Shown here: one piece after another, positions 23,726 to 33,679 of the stretch
How the letters are laid out: each line of letters opens with the position of its first letter
Numbering within the stretch: position 1 is the stretch's first letter
Assembly: GCA_034401795.1 (NCBI GenBank)
Contig: CM067373.1
Span: forward strand, 89,107,996 to 89,171,995
DNA from: Chaetoderma sp. LZ-2023a
Taxonomy: Eukaryota > Mollusca > Caudofoveata > Chaetodermatida > Chaetodermatidae
DNA: 64,000 nt
Reading direction: 5' to 3'
Program-made: the position numbers and the translations under genes
The notes under the pieces: model-generated
Told to the model about the DNA's origin: nothing
Databases searched by the model: none
Seen by the model: only the letters and a program-made list of their open reading frames with translations

Positions 23726-24180
23726 CATTGTGATGCAGGGACTGTATTTTGAGCTTGTTTTCGTTTTATTCTTCTATTTCCGGTGGAGGGGATATGTTTG
23801 CAGTTTTCTCGCTTTTCCCCGCTGCATAATGGCTTTGTACTCTCGCCATTTCTCCAGAGTCGCTGCATCTCAGCCCTTTTCCCAAATTCTCCGATTGGTG
23901 CGATATTCATAGCGCTGAGGATAAGTCAGAGACGTATGTATTGCACCTTGTCAAGTCTGCTCTTGTTCGTTTTGGAGGCTGTTGTCCAGGTTGTCTATTT
24001 TATAACCATTTTTAGGTGATCATTAAAGTCACCATTAGAATTTAGACGTTTCTGATAGATCGGCTCTTAAGACACGGTAGATGTCATATATTTGAGCTTT
24101 TGGGCCAGATATTTCCAGTCACCAGTCATGAAGATACACGATTTTGATCCAAAATGCGGGTAGTCTCGCTAGTATTTAGG

Positions 24181-24543
24181 TATGATTACTGTATTCTGCG
24201 GCTGTAGTAGTAGAAACATCCTACAGCTGCAATCAGTCCTTTTTGCCCACTGTGTCTTGTCCTCAGCCGAAATACTTAGCTTCCTCAGGTCCATTTTTTT
24301 ACTTGAGTGTACCGAGTCCTGCTTTCTTGAGGTCACCTCGTAGCACACTTAGCAGATTTATGCAATGCCGTCCTCTCCTGGCTTTGTATTTGCTGGCTCC
24401 GAGTAGGGCAAATTCCAAGGCTCTCTGTGCTGGTGGCTCTTCTGGCATCCTTAGCACGTGGCCAAACATGGATCATCTTTGCTGGGCAACTTTTACAGAC
24501 AGCGGCGACGTATCACATATCTTGTATAGTGCATCGACATCCT
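24181..24543 (-). pseudogene. RTE-like LINE: inverted 3' segment with C-terminal coding tail
   Basis: Starts with the family's 3' tail (TATGATTACTGTATTCTGCGG, complement), shared with 5391 and 31335. Minus-strand coding words at about 24400-24540 are CPAKMIHVWPRAKDA and TSTESLGICPTRSQQIQSQE. These correspond to the last residues of the RT ORF, where a FGHV-x-R-M-type motif is expected. Confidence 0.75.
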
Positions 24544-24544
24544 C

Positions 24545-27071
24545 ATACGACGCAACCTTCCCAGGAGCTTACCATAGCTACGTGGAATGTACGTAGTCTG
24601 AGTGCAACATAAAAGAGGCAAACGTTAGGTGCAGAATGTGGACACTATGACATCGATATTGCATGCATTCAAGAGACTAAAGTAGCTAAACACTCAGAGC
24701 AGCAACGACGGACAGGCCATAAGCTAGTGCTCATGGAGCAAGAACAGGCCACATACCGAGGCTTAGGCTTATTAATCGGACCAAGGGTCTTGGATCATAT
24801 CATTAGTTTTGGATATGTCAGTGATCGCATTGCATTCACCGACCTGGCTATACCTACGCGAAAACAGACCACCACTAAGTGTCGAATTGTCAACGCATAC
24901 GGCCCAACTACCGAAAAAGCCAAAGAGAATCCAGCAATCTTAGATTCATTCCATGCAGAACTGAGCTCCGCCATTAGAATCCCAGCAAGATGGCAACTGT
25001 TCATGTGTGGAGATTTCAACTCCAAGCTGGGTAAACTCGGAATTGCGGACAAAAGTTCAGGGCTTGGCTTATGCCTGGGATCCTATGGAGAGGGCACACG
25101 CAACAGCAATGGAGATCTTCTAAGGCTACAACAGCTGTCCTCAACCAATAAACTTCAGATTGTGCAAGACAGAAGCAAAACCTTTACTCCAGAATGCTCG
25201 TTCGTATGGAGACACAGACCTCAATTCTGACCATAAGCTAGTTATTGCACGCCTTCAGATGAACGATCTCTACCTAATATATAAACACCATACCAGTCAA
25301 GAGGGTAGAGTCACCTACAACCTACCCAAGCTCATCAGCGACACTGCCACTCAAATGTCATACAAAAAACCCTCAGGGAGCAGATAGCTAATATCGATGT
25401 CAGCTCTGATCCAAGCGAAGCCCTAACCAAAATACTGAAATCCATGGAATCATACGCTACCAGCACCATAGGTGTTCTTTAAAACAACCAAACTAGGTAT
25501 ACTGACAACCCTCTAGTAGTAAAATTGTCAGCAGTGCAGAAAGCATTACGGCTGCGCATCGATCAAAGTGGCCAAAGTGAAGACCGCACCAAACTACGTC
25601 GGGAGCGCAATATTATTCTGTGCCACATTAACGAACACTTAAAAGATCTTGCTGTTCAACAGGCAGACTCACTAGCAGATGAAATCACTGCCACGGATGA
25701 CTGTCACAAAATGTTTCGGGCAGCCCGAGCCCTGAGAGTTACTGACTAAACACCACCACTCATTGTACACAACTCTGAAGGACACTTTATCGGGACTGAC
25801 CAGGGAAAAGCCTAGGAAACCGTGAATTGTTCAAGGAACAGTTCACTGACAACGATGATGAACCCTTGCACCCGTTCCCTGGAGACCCCAGGCTATTACT
25901 AACACCAATTAAAACAGCAAAAGTTGAGAAGGCATTCAGCCCTGGACCTGCTGGCATGAGCAATGAATCATTCAAATATGCAAGTGACATTATCTCAAAC
26001 CGAGCACGCACATTATCAATTCAGCTTTTATGCACCACCTTCCCATCGACGCTGTAGGTCAAGGCACCCTTATCGCTCCACCTAAGCCCAAGAAGCCACC
26101 TGGGCCCCCAGCCAATCTGCGGCCCATTGTGCTCCTCGACAGCATGCGGAAAATCCTATCCAATGTTACTCTATGCCGCATCTGAGACAAGATCGATTAC
26201 TTTACCGGATCAGGTCAAAGTGGCTTCAAATGTGGACGCAGCTGTGCAGACATTGTATGGGCTCCACGCATGCTTATGTCGGTAGTCATGTCCAAACACT
26301 GGGACTTCCACAAAATGGACATTGACATGTCACGAGCCTTCGACACAGTTAAATGCTAAAAGATCCTAGATGTACTACGCCAGGCCAGTTGCAATGTAGC
26401 TGAGATACGACTAGTGAGACTACTGCTTGCAGACACCAAGCTGAGAGTACGAGTCAAGTCAGTGAATTCTGAAGTGTTTGAGACATCAATCGGCTCCACA
26501 CTTGGAGATGGTCTATCTCCGGTGCTTTTCACCTGCTACCTTGCTGCCGCATTGAAATATGTGCGGAAAAGTTCCACAAGCCCAACTCACCCCACCCACC
26601 CCACCCCCGTGTCAATACTGAGCAAGCCACTAGAAATGAAATATGCCGATGATGTGGACGAGGAGAAAAACCCCATGATGACCTTCTCCCAATAGCTGCA
26701 AGCAAGCTAAAAATTGAGAATCTCTTTATGAATGAATCCAAAACAGAGTTCACCCACATATACCTATCTAAAAAGCATGAAACTAAAGAAAATGATGATC
26801 CGCTTCGTGGCGGCAAACCATGGAGGAAAAGTAAAATCGTTGTGTCATAGGGAACATAGCTTTCCAGTCCTTCTGGAAGCTATGGATTCGTAGACCAAAG
26901 ATGCCCTTGATATAGAGGCTACGTTTATACAATGCAACCTGCGTATCCTTGATGCCGTATAACTGCAACAGCTGGGAAGCTCCAAAGGCAGCTCTAGACA
27001 AACTCGATGCCTGCCAGCGCAAACACCTACGCACCTTCACTGGACACCGATGGCCAGACAGTATAATTTCC
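24545..27071 (+). pseudogene. RTE-like LINE: endonuclease-reverse transcriptase segment, broken
   Basis: The APE endonuclease reads IATWNVRSLSAT (then a TAA), DIACIQETKVA, NAYGPTTEKA, MCGDFNSKLGKLG and GSYGEGTRNSNGDLL; the last is typical of the RTE clade. The RT part reads NLRPIVLLDSMRKILSNVTL, SGQSGFKCGRSCADIVWA, DMSRAFDTVK, GDGLSPVLFTCYL and MKYADDVDEE (YADD at about 26643). The end reads RKHLRTFTGHRWPDS. Several stops and frame changes (for example near 24609, 25230, 25500, 25810, 26190, 26360, 26693) make it non-functional. ORF organisation and the GD-F-N...G-x-R-N-x-N-G block suggest RTE; a search would settle the clade. Confidence 0.8.
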
Positions 27072-27107
27072 TAGTCGTCTTGACAAATACAGCTAAAATA
27101 TACATAC

Positions 27108-27165
27108 TTTGCTAAGTCGTAGGTCCCATGTTGTATTCAACGCATTCACTTGAAGTTCTTTGTAG
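27108..27165 (-). CDS. Host gene exon 6 (CBM9-like domain core)
   Basis: A 58-nt exon: acceptor TTGTTTTAG|CTACAAAG, donor AGCAAA|GTATGT. Its first C completes an Asn codon (AA|C) from exon 5. The following 19 residues, YKELQVNALNTTWDLRLSK, match the CBM9-like core strand, normally (N)-Y-x-E-F-E-x-N-x-x-N-T-x-W-D-L. It carries one N-T-T sequon. It leaves in phase 0 into exon 7. The RTE insertion begins 37 bp beyond its donor. Confidence 0.9.
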
Positions 27166-27224
27166 CTAAAACAACAACATAACACTTTTAAAATTAATAA
27201 TTGTTTGTATTGAGTGAATGAACC

Positions 27225-27283
27225 CCCTCACTCACACGCGCGCTCGCGCGCGCGCACACACACACGCACACGCACACGCACGC

Positions 27284-27345
<62 letters not shown>

Positions 27346-27375
27346 GCGCACACGCATACGTACCCACTCACGCAC
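27225..27375 (+). repeat. (CA)n/(CG)n-rich microsatellite
   Basis: CACGCGCGCTCGCGCGCGCG followed by a long (CA)n run to about 27342. His/Thr/Arg open frames on both strands are translations of the repeat. Confidence 0.95.
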
Positions 27376-27599
27376 ACATGTTCATATAGCACATAGACTG
27401 CCATTTGGTATACTGGCACAAAATACAATATTTTAACTTGCCGATCTTATATATGGAGATAATTGCGCTCTACCAGGACCTTCTCTCGTTATGTCCTATT
27501 TATTTTTGTATTTTCTCTTGAGTATTTGTTTTAGTTACGTTGAAATGCTAAGAATTCGAGGTTCAAAGTAGATAAATCAATCTCATCACGCGCAAAACG

Positions 27600-27668
27600 T
27601 GGACGAAGCTTAGCTTGTAATTGGCGGGGCATAGCTAGAAATTGGCGGGGTATAGCTAGAAATGGATC
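27600..27668 (+). repeat. Short copy of the GGCGGGG/TAGCTA module
   Basis: AATTGGCGGGGCATAGCTAG followed by AATTGGCGGGGTATAGCTAG: a 22-bp direct duplication of the box found in the dispersed palindromic repeat and expanded at 63842-64000. Confidence 0.75.
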
Positions 27669-27768
27669 CTTCTATTGTCTTATCACATCATTGATGAATT
27701 ATCATATTTGAATGTGATTACCAGACATAAATCAAAGGAACGCCGCGTCTTTGACAAGCTCCACTTAC

Positions 27769-27800
27769 TTGTGGCATGATCCGTCTGCGTCAAAGTACAC
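27769..27800 (-). CDS. Host gene exon 5 (CBM9-like domain)
   Basis: A 32-nt micro-exon: acceptor CTATTGCAG|GTGTAC and consensus donor CACAA|GTAAGT. It encodes VYFDADGSCH and two bases of Asn. With exon 4 it gives the F-E-V-Y-F-D-x-D-G-S motif, the most diagnostic strand of the CBM9-like family (F-E-V-F-I-D-P-D-G). Phases agree on both sides. Confidence 0.88.
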
Positions 27801-27829
27801 CTGCAATAGAGCAAATACATAATGCTGAT

Positions 27830-28080
27830 TGCACGCACGCAAGTAAGTACGCACGCACGCGCACGCAGCCATATACTGCTGATTACAGACAGATAAATAT
27901 ATACGGATGATTACATACTCAGACATTTAATGCTAACCATATACAGACACGCATATACGCACACGTCTCCGCAGGCCCACGTATGGGAACGCGTACGTAC
28001 ATGCACACGCACACTTGCACGTACACACGCACGCACTCCCGCACGCGCGCACACGCATGCACGCAGACACGCACACGCGG
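27830..28080 (+). repeat. Degenerate (CACG)n-rich intronic repeat
   Basis: Imperfect GCACGCACG/ACACGCAC runs at 27830-27865 and 27945-28080. No coding content. Confidence 0.8.
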
Positions 28081-28122
28081 AATATGTAATTAGGCCTACA
28101 TATACAGGTACGTTTGACTTAC

Positions 28123-28145
28123 CTCAAAGGCATTATCTGTCCAGA
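28123..28145 (-). CDS. Host gene exon 4 (23-nt micro-exon)
   Basis: Acceptor TCTTTTACAG|TCTGGAC, consensus donor TTGAG|GTAAGT. TC completes a Val codon begun by exon 3 (G|TC), then WTDNAFE. The D-N-x-F-E motif is the expected lead into the F-E-V-x-F-D strand of CBM9-like domains. It would be missed by gene finders because of its size. Confidence 0.85.
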
Positions 28146-28539
28146 CTGTAAAAGAAATGAAATACAGATCTATTTTGGTAAAAGTTTTTTAAATGCACAA
28201 TTGTTAAATAAAATATTCAAAATCACTTTGGATAGTCAACCTGCTCTGGTGACCAACTGACTGATGTGCCCAAGGCTCTATGTGATTCCACGTCTCCGAA
28301 TGCAGAGTGTGGATCAATGGACAGACACGTGGAATCGCTGTCGTAAATAGTATTGTTCTTTAAGTCAGATTCCTGATATGACACAATTTAGGATTTAGCT
28401 GTACCTCTTGTTGCACGTGCATGTCATGGTTAGAGCGCCTCTCGAGAATGCTCTCTTTTGTAATTTGTATCTATTGTTTACATTACAAATACGATCACGT
28501 AGTCGGTGCAATGGATGAATCCTCTTTTCGCTATGGCCC

Positions 28540-28657
28540 GCCTACATCTAGCTAAGCTCCGCCAATGCTTTGTCCACGTTGGGATCGATCGAACCATGAC
28601 CTCTCTGAATCTCAAATTCGAGAGAACAATAGGCATACATGTGAGCTGTTGTATATA
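28540..28657. repeat. Left half of a palindromic repeat copy split by the Tc1 element
   Basis: AGCTAAGCTCCGCCAATGCT, GGGATCGATCGAACC and GTGAGCTGTTG end at the TA target. The other half (TTTTGAAACCAGTTTCAGTG, from 30311) resumes after the transposon. Confidence 0.7.
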
Positions 28658-30308
28658 CACCTGTGCAAAAGTTAAGCACTAGCAAAAACAATAGAACGTA
28701 GAAACATGATGGTACAACTAGGCTGCCATACTTTTTGTCCCCGCGTTAGCTGACATAATTCCAAGTACGAAATGCACATGCATGCATGACTTCACGCCGC
28801 TTGATGTCCGTGCGTGGCGGGAAACAGCACACGTGTTCAGTTATGTAAAAGTCCAGTTTGAGGTGTAGAACATTACATACAGATTTAGGCGACAAGATTA
28901 GGAATTTTGTGTTCATGACCGTGGTTTATTTGTACAGAGAGAATTAGCTCTTGATTGTGAACCGCTATGGCAAGACGAAGGTTAAGTGATCGTGTGAAAT
29001 GGCAAATCATAGGCATGCATACCACTGGTATGTCATGCAGAGAGATTGGCAGACAGCTGAACATTAACCATACTGTAATCAGTCGTTTGATTGCAAAACA
29101 TGGGCAAACTAACGAGGTGAAGGACAGGCCTAGATCTGGAAGACCGAAGAAGACTACTTCCCGTGATGATCTAGTACGCCTTGTTAGGAGATCTCCATTC
29201 ACCAACAGCAGAGTGCTCAGCCAGCAATGGGAAACGCGCAATAGAGTGTCAATGTCTACCGTCAAAAGGAGACTGTATGCTGCTGGCATGAAAGCTAGGA
29301 GACCTGTCAGACGTCCTCTCCTCACTGCACACCACAAAGAGGAGCGTCTGAGGTGGTGCAACGAAAGAAGACACTGGAACATGAGATCCTGGAGACGGGT
29401 ACACCGGTCCGATGAAAGTCGGTTCCTGCGTCATGCCACAGATGGTCGAACTCGTGTATGGAGGTCCAGACGCACGGCGTACGACCAACGTAACATCATG
29501 GAAGAAGTTCCATTTGGTGGAGGTTCCGTTATGATATGGGGGTGCATCTCATTTGATTGTAAGCTGGATCTGTTGACTGTACCTGGAACACTAAATGGAC
29601 AAAGATATCAAGATTCCATACTGGATAGAGTTGTGGTCCCTCATTTTGTAAATCATGCACCTGGAACCCACCCTATATTCATGGATGACAACGCCCGACC
29701 ACATCGTGCTAGAGCTGTGCATGAATACCTCCGCCAGAATGCCATCGAAACCCTACCATGGCCAGCAAGGAGCCCTGACATGAACCCTATTGAGCATATC
29801 TGGGACATTCTGGGAAACATGGTGAGAAGGAGGGATCCTCCTGTGCAGAACCTACAGGAATTAAGAGACGCACTCCATCTTGAATGGCAACGAATACCAC
29901 AATGGCGTATCAGTCGGATGGTGACCAGCATGAGACGTCGTGTCCAGGCCGTCATCCAGGCACAAGGTGGATATACCCGGTATTAATAATGACAGTCTCA
30001 AACTCGTGCACAGATGTTAAACTTCGTTTTCAGACACCATTAATGACAATCTAGCCACGTGTGTCAACTGTAGGGCAATAGTTGTCAGTTGTGTCAACGT
30101 AACCATATTCAGGCCTCGTTTTCAAGTTCAAACAAAAACATACAGTGTTTCCCCACCATCATAATCAGCATTCCTCTAGTTGCATTATTACCTCTTGCAC
30201 TAAGATGGATGGGTACATAAATGTTTATGCTATTGCTTTCTTCATAGCACATGAATATACCCTCGCATGTGCGTAAAAATAGGGTGGTGCTTAACTTTTG
30301 CACAGGTG
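28658..30308 (+). mobile_element. Tc1-like transposon, complete and apparently intact (1651 bp)
   Basis: Perfect 22-bp terminal inverted repeats at 28658-28679 (CACCTGTGCAAA...) and 30287-30308, flanked by TA on both sides (28656-28657, 30309-30310). One uninterrupted transposase frame lies between them. It is inserted in host intron 3 within a copy of the palindromic repeat, whose halves read on either side. Confidence 0.93.
28967..29986 (+). CDS. Tc1-family transposase (DD34E), intact
   Basis: A 339-residue protein (ATG at 28967), the usual length for Tc1/mariner transposases. Residues about 1-60 form a helix-turn-helix domain (CREIGRQLNINHTVISRLIA), followed by GRPKKT, the linker between the two DNA-binding units. 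A second helix-turn-helix includes VSMSTVKRRLYAAGMKARRP. The catalytic triad is HRSDESRF (first Asp), MDDNARPH (second Asp) and SPDMNPIEHIWD (Glu), with 34 residues between the second Asp and the Glu, that is DD34E. GGGSVMIWGC is the standard block between the Asp residues. It cuts and pastes the element at TA sites in the nucleus. No stop or frameshift is seen, which together with perfect ends suggests recent activity. Confidence 0.95.
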   Translation: MARRRLSDRVKWQIIGMHTTGMSCREIGRQLNINHTVISRLIAKHGQTNEVKDRPRSGRPKKTTSRDDLVRLVRRSPFTNSRVLSQQWETRNRVSMSTVKRRLYAAGMKARRPVRRPLLTAHHKEERLRWCNERRHWNMRSWRRVHRSDESRFLRHATDGRTRVWRSRRTAYDQRNIMEEVPFGGGSVMIWGCISFDCKLDLLTVPGTLNGQRYQDSILDRVVVPHFVNHAPGTHPIFMDDNARPHRARAVHEYLRQNAIETLPWPARSPDMNPIEHIWDILGNMVRRRDPPVQNLQELRDALHLEWQRIPQWRISRMVTSMRRRVQAVIQAQGGYTRY

Positions 30309-30310
30309 TA

Positions 30311-31130
30311 TATTTTGAAACCAGTTTCAGTGGGTGCCGTAGCACACAGTCAAATTAGTTTCAAAATATTAAACAGAATAATTATTAAATAGTAAACATA
30401 CAGTTCGTACACATGCCGGATTTGTTTTTTAATTGCATGACGGATTTATTTAACATACGTCATTCATTAGGAATTTGATTGTGACGTCAGCCTACGTGTG
30501 ACGTAATTCATTATCACAATATGACGTAATATACTTGAGTGACGGATTGGATTCATCCATTGCATATTTTCCAGCTAGATGTTGCGTGAAAGTATGTGAA
30601 AATTCATTTGATTTTACGCTTTGAAACATGATTCGCCAAAATCTTAATTTCAAGGTACCTATATACAGGTAAGCTGATGAATATTTTGAGATTAATTTCA
30701 CTGGAAGTTGTTGTTGCCTATGGATTCAAAATATACACCCGATTATTTACTAAACTGTAAATTCGCCAAACACATACAATTGAGACACTTTTGCGGTGGA
30801 CCTTCGTCACAGAATGACGTCATTTGATTATGACGTCAGCTAACAACATGATGCCAGATAATGGAGGAAACCAGTTTTAGGCAAGCTGTTTATTATTTTT
30901 AAACTAATTTGACTATGGCAGCATCAGTGCCAAGTTAAATTAGTTTTAAAATATTAAACATAATTTTTTTATTAATTAAATAGTAAAGACATGCAATTCG
31001 CACAACTTGACAGACTATTAAGCGTTTAAAACGGACTAAATGACGTAATTGACTATGACGCTAGCCTAAATGTGACGTAGTTGATTATGACGTCATATGA
31101 TTGACTGAGAAACTGGATTGGGTAACATAT
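30311..31130. repeat. Cluster of palindromic repeat half-copies with TGACGTCA sites
   Basis: TTTCAAAATATTAAACAGAA (30357), TGACGTCAGCCTACGTGTGA (30482), CAGGTAAGCTGATGAATATT (30668), ATGACGTCAGCTAACAACAT (30834), AAACTAATTTGACTATGGCA (30902) and ATGACGTCATATGATTGACT (31088). At least three overlapping diverged copies are present. No gene. Confidence 0.7.
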
Positions 31131-31285
31131 CGGAGCCCTCCATAGCTTCGAGATGTAACTAATTTTGGAAATACTTCGTAATTTGTAACATTACGGCCAT
31201 GGTATAAATTGTGCTTGCATTAGTATCTGTTGAAATTTATCATTTGCATCTTCCTGGATGCAGAGTGGCTGTATATATAGGGCCT

Positions 31286-31289
31286 ATAT

Positions 31290-31340
<51 letters not shown>
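31286..31340 (+). repeat. (GAT)n microsatellite at the LINE 3' end
   Basis: About 16 GAT/ATG triplets directly abut the RTE 3' tail at 31335. On the LINE strand this is a (CAT)n-type tail. RTE elements commonly end in short simple repeats rather than poly(A). Confidence 0.85.
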
Positions 31341-32957
31341 ACTGCATTCTGCGACTGTAGTAGTAGAAACATCTCACAGCTGCAATCAGCCCTTCTTCGC
31401 TTTTTCCCATTGTGTATTGTCCTCAGCAGAAATCCTTAGCTTCCTCAGGTCCATTTTGACTTGAGTGTGCCGAGTCCTGCTTTCTTGAGGTCACCTCGTA
31501 GCGCAGTAACGTGCTCTTCTGGCTTTGTATTTCGAATTTCAAGGCGCTCTGTGCTGACGTGTCTTCTGGCATCCTTAGCACATGACCAAACATGGACTAT
31601 CTTTGCTGGGCAAATTTTACAGACAACGGCGATATATTGCACATCTTGTACAGTGCATCATTGGAAATTAAGCTGTCTGCCCATCGGTGTGCATTAGATG
31701 GCTGCACTGGTAGGCATCAAGTTTGTCTAGAGCTGCCTTTGGAGATGCCCAACTGTAACAGTTATACAGCATCAAGGATACGCAGGTTCCATTGTATACG
31801 CGTAGTCTTTTTGTTACTGGTATCGTTGATCTACGAATCCATAGCTTCCAGAAGGACTGAAAAGCTATGTTCCTCATGACGCAGCGTGCAGCAATTCCAG
31901 AAGACCGGCAAAGCAGTGATCCCAGGATTGTACTTTTCCCCCATGGTTTGCGCCACGAAGTGGATCATCGTTTTCTTTTGTTCCATGCTTTGTAGATAGG
32001 TATATGTAGGTGAATTCTGTTTTGGATTCATTCATAAAGAGATTCTCAATTTTTTATTTGCTTTCGGCTATTGGAAGTAGTTCGTCAAGGGATTTCTTTT
32101 CTTCATCTATGAAGCCCACATCGTCGGTATATTCCATATCTATCGGCATACCAAGTATGGAAACTAGGGAGTTTGGTATTGTGGAATTTTCCCGCACGGA
32201 TTGCAATGCAACAGCACGATAACAGGTGAAAAGCACAGGGGATAGACAAGCTCTCTGTGGGTAGCCGATTGATATTTCAAGCTCTACAGACGTCACTGAC
32301 TTGACTCGTACTCTCAAATAGATGTCTGCAAGTAGTAGTCTCACTAGTCGTAGCTCATCTTCATTGCAACTGGGCTGGCGTAGTACGTCTAGGATCGTTG
32401 AGCACTTACTTATAGCTATGCCCATTTTGTGGAAATCCCAGTGTTTAGACATGACTACTGAGACAAGCATGCGTTGAGCACATACAATGTCGGCGCAGCA
32501 GTATCCACGTCTGAAGACACTTTGGCATGATCAGGTGAAGTCATCGATCTTGTCTCGGATGCGGCACAGAGTAAGATTGGATAGGATTTTCCGTATGCTG
32601 TTGAGCAGCACAATGCTGCAGATTGGCTGGGAGCCCATGTGGCGTCTTGGGCTTGGGTAGTGCCTTGGCATACAGCATCGATGGGAAGGTGGTGCATAAA
32701 AGCTGAATTGATTAGGTGCGTGCTTGGTTTTGAGGTAATGCCACATGCATATTTGAATAGTTCATTGTTCATGCCACCAGGTCCATTTTTCAGGGCTTTA
32801 AGCGCCTTCTCAACTTCTGCTGTTTTAATTGGTGTTAGTAATGGCCCGGGGTCTCCTGAGAACGGGTGAAAGGGCTCATCATCGTTGTCAGTGAACTATT
32901 CCTTGAGCCATTCTCAGATCGCCTCGGCTTTTCCCTGGTCATTCTCGATAGTATGAG
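31335..32957 (-). mobile_element. RTE-like LINE copy 3, 5'-truncated
   Basis: Minus-strand copy in the normal order. From the 3' tail: AKDARRHVSTE and HVWSCAKDA (about 31540), KLWIRRSTIPVTKRLRVYNG (about 31830), then the YxDD block as MEYTDDVGFIDEEKK (about 32100). The D1 region reads MSKHWDFHKMGIAI (about 32420-32450), followed by the upstream RT block with SETRSMTSPD and the NNELFKYACGI region (about 32740-32772). Frames shift several times, and YADD has become YTDD. It serves as the unrearranged reference for the inverted copy at 24181-27071. It ends near 32957, close to a foldback element. Confidence 0.82.
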
Positions 32958-33002
32958 GAGCACAATGGGTCGCAGATTGGCTGTATCCCATATGTCCAGG
33001 TT

Positions 33003-33179
33003 ATAGCCAATAGATGTATCTTTTTAAAATACGGAAACATATCCATAAAGCTTTTCTTGTGGGACAATACAAGCATTGAATCCGCTGATTCTTATATATA
33101 TAAAATATGTGTATTGTCCCACAAGAAACATTTTATGGGCATGGTTCCAAATTTTAAAATGATGTATCTATCGGCTATA
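33003..33179. mobile_element. Foldback MITE of about 177 bp
   Basis: The left arm 33002-33070 (TATAGCCAATAGATGTATC ... TTGTGGGACAATAC) is the reverse complement of 33111-33180 (GTATTGTCCCACAAGAAAC ... GATGTATCTATCGGCTATA), with few mismatches and a 40-bp loop. TA on both sides is compatible with a Tc1/mariner-type target site. It lies 54 bp from host exon 3. Confidence 0.8.
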
Positions 33180-33232
33180 TTGTCTTTAATTTATAATAGT
33201 ATTATGGACACAGAGGATAGCAAAAATCAAAC

Positions 33233-33370
33233 CAAACGTGTCGTGTTCCGTCTTAGTCGCCCATAGATCTGTTTCCATCAGCTCAGCGGCGATGTAAACA
33301 TAAGTGTCATCCCATCGAATCTTTACTCGAGTTCTCTGACTAGGAATCGGGTATTGAGCTCCACGAAGAT
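33233..33370 (-). CDS. Host gene exon 3 (CBM9-like domain)
   Basis: A 138-nt exon: acceptor CATTCTCAG|ATCTTCG. The donor TTTG|GTTTGA is weak but is the only one giving correct phase. AT completes an Asp codon (G|AT). The 45 full codons begin LRGAQYPIPSQRTRVKIRWD and include the diagnostic W-D-D-x-Y-V-Y-I-A-A-E-L and DLWATKTEHDTF. In CBM9-like domains these are the T-R-x-K-x-x-W-D-D-x-x-L-Y-x-A strand and the D-L-W-A-T-x-x-x-H-D segment. It leaves in phase 1, fitting exon 4. Confidence 0.92.
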
Positions 33371-33679
33371 CTGAGAATGAAATACACAATATGTTATACC
33401 CGTAGGTCTATACATGGATCCAATTTTATCACGTATGTCCCATCCAGTATCGCAATGTTATTCGATCGATTGAGCTGCCAATCTCTTCCAGTCATTCAAA
33501 GGCCATATGTGATTGTATATATCTAAAAGAGCTTTCTGTGTTTTTATCTCAATATATGGACACATGACATACACTTAGGTTATGCGCTACCGTGGTTTGT
33601 CATACGAGGCTTAATACTGCAGTAGGTAGTTCTACTCTGTGACTTAACCCACAAAATTTGTTCAAGAAAATTTCGATTT

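Larger units (their letters stand above)
24181..27071 (+). mobile_element. RTE-like LINE copy 2, rearranged by 5' inversion (twin priming)
   Basis: Two parts of one element lie head to head. 24181-24543 is the 3' tail and C-terminal coding end in reverse orientation. 24545-27071 is the endonuclease and reverse transcriptase part in forward orientation. Comparison with the uninverted copy at 31335-32957 shows that the forward part stops (CAGTATAATTTCC, 27071) within a few bases of where the reversed part starts (TGCACTATACAAG, complement of about 24530-24542). Nothing is duplicated or missing at the breakpoint. The right end lies 36 bp from host exon 6. Confidence 0.8.

Noticed and set aside
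24181-24543. An independent antisense LINE insertion beside the forward copy
   Set aside because: The breakpoint coincides exactly with the end of the forward part in the parental order, so one twin-primed insertion is simpler.
28250-28400. A 50-codon open stretch on the minus strand (ESDLKNNTIYDSDSTCLSID...) preceded by ATATCAG, looking like an extra exon between host exons 3 and 4
   Set aside because: It does not fit: exon 3 leaves in phase 1 and exon 4 needs phase 1, but in that phase this segment meets a stop at once. Without it exons 3 and 4 join perfectly.
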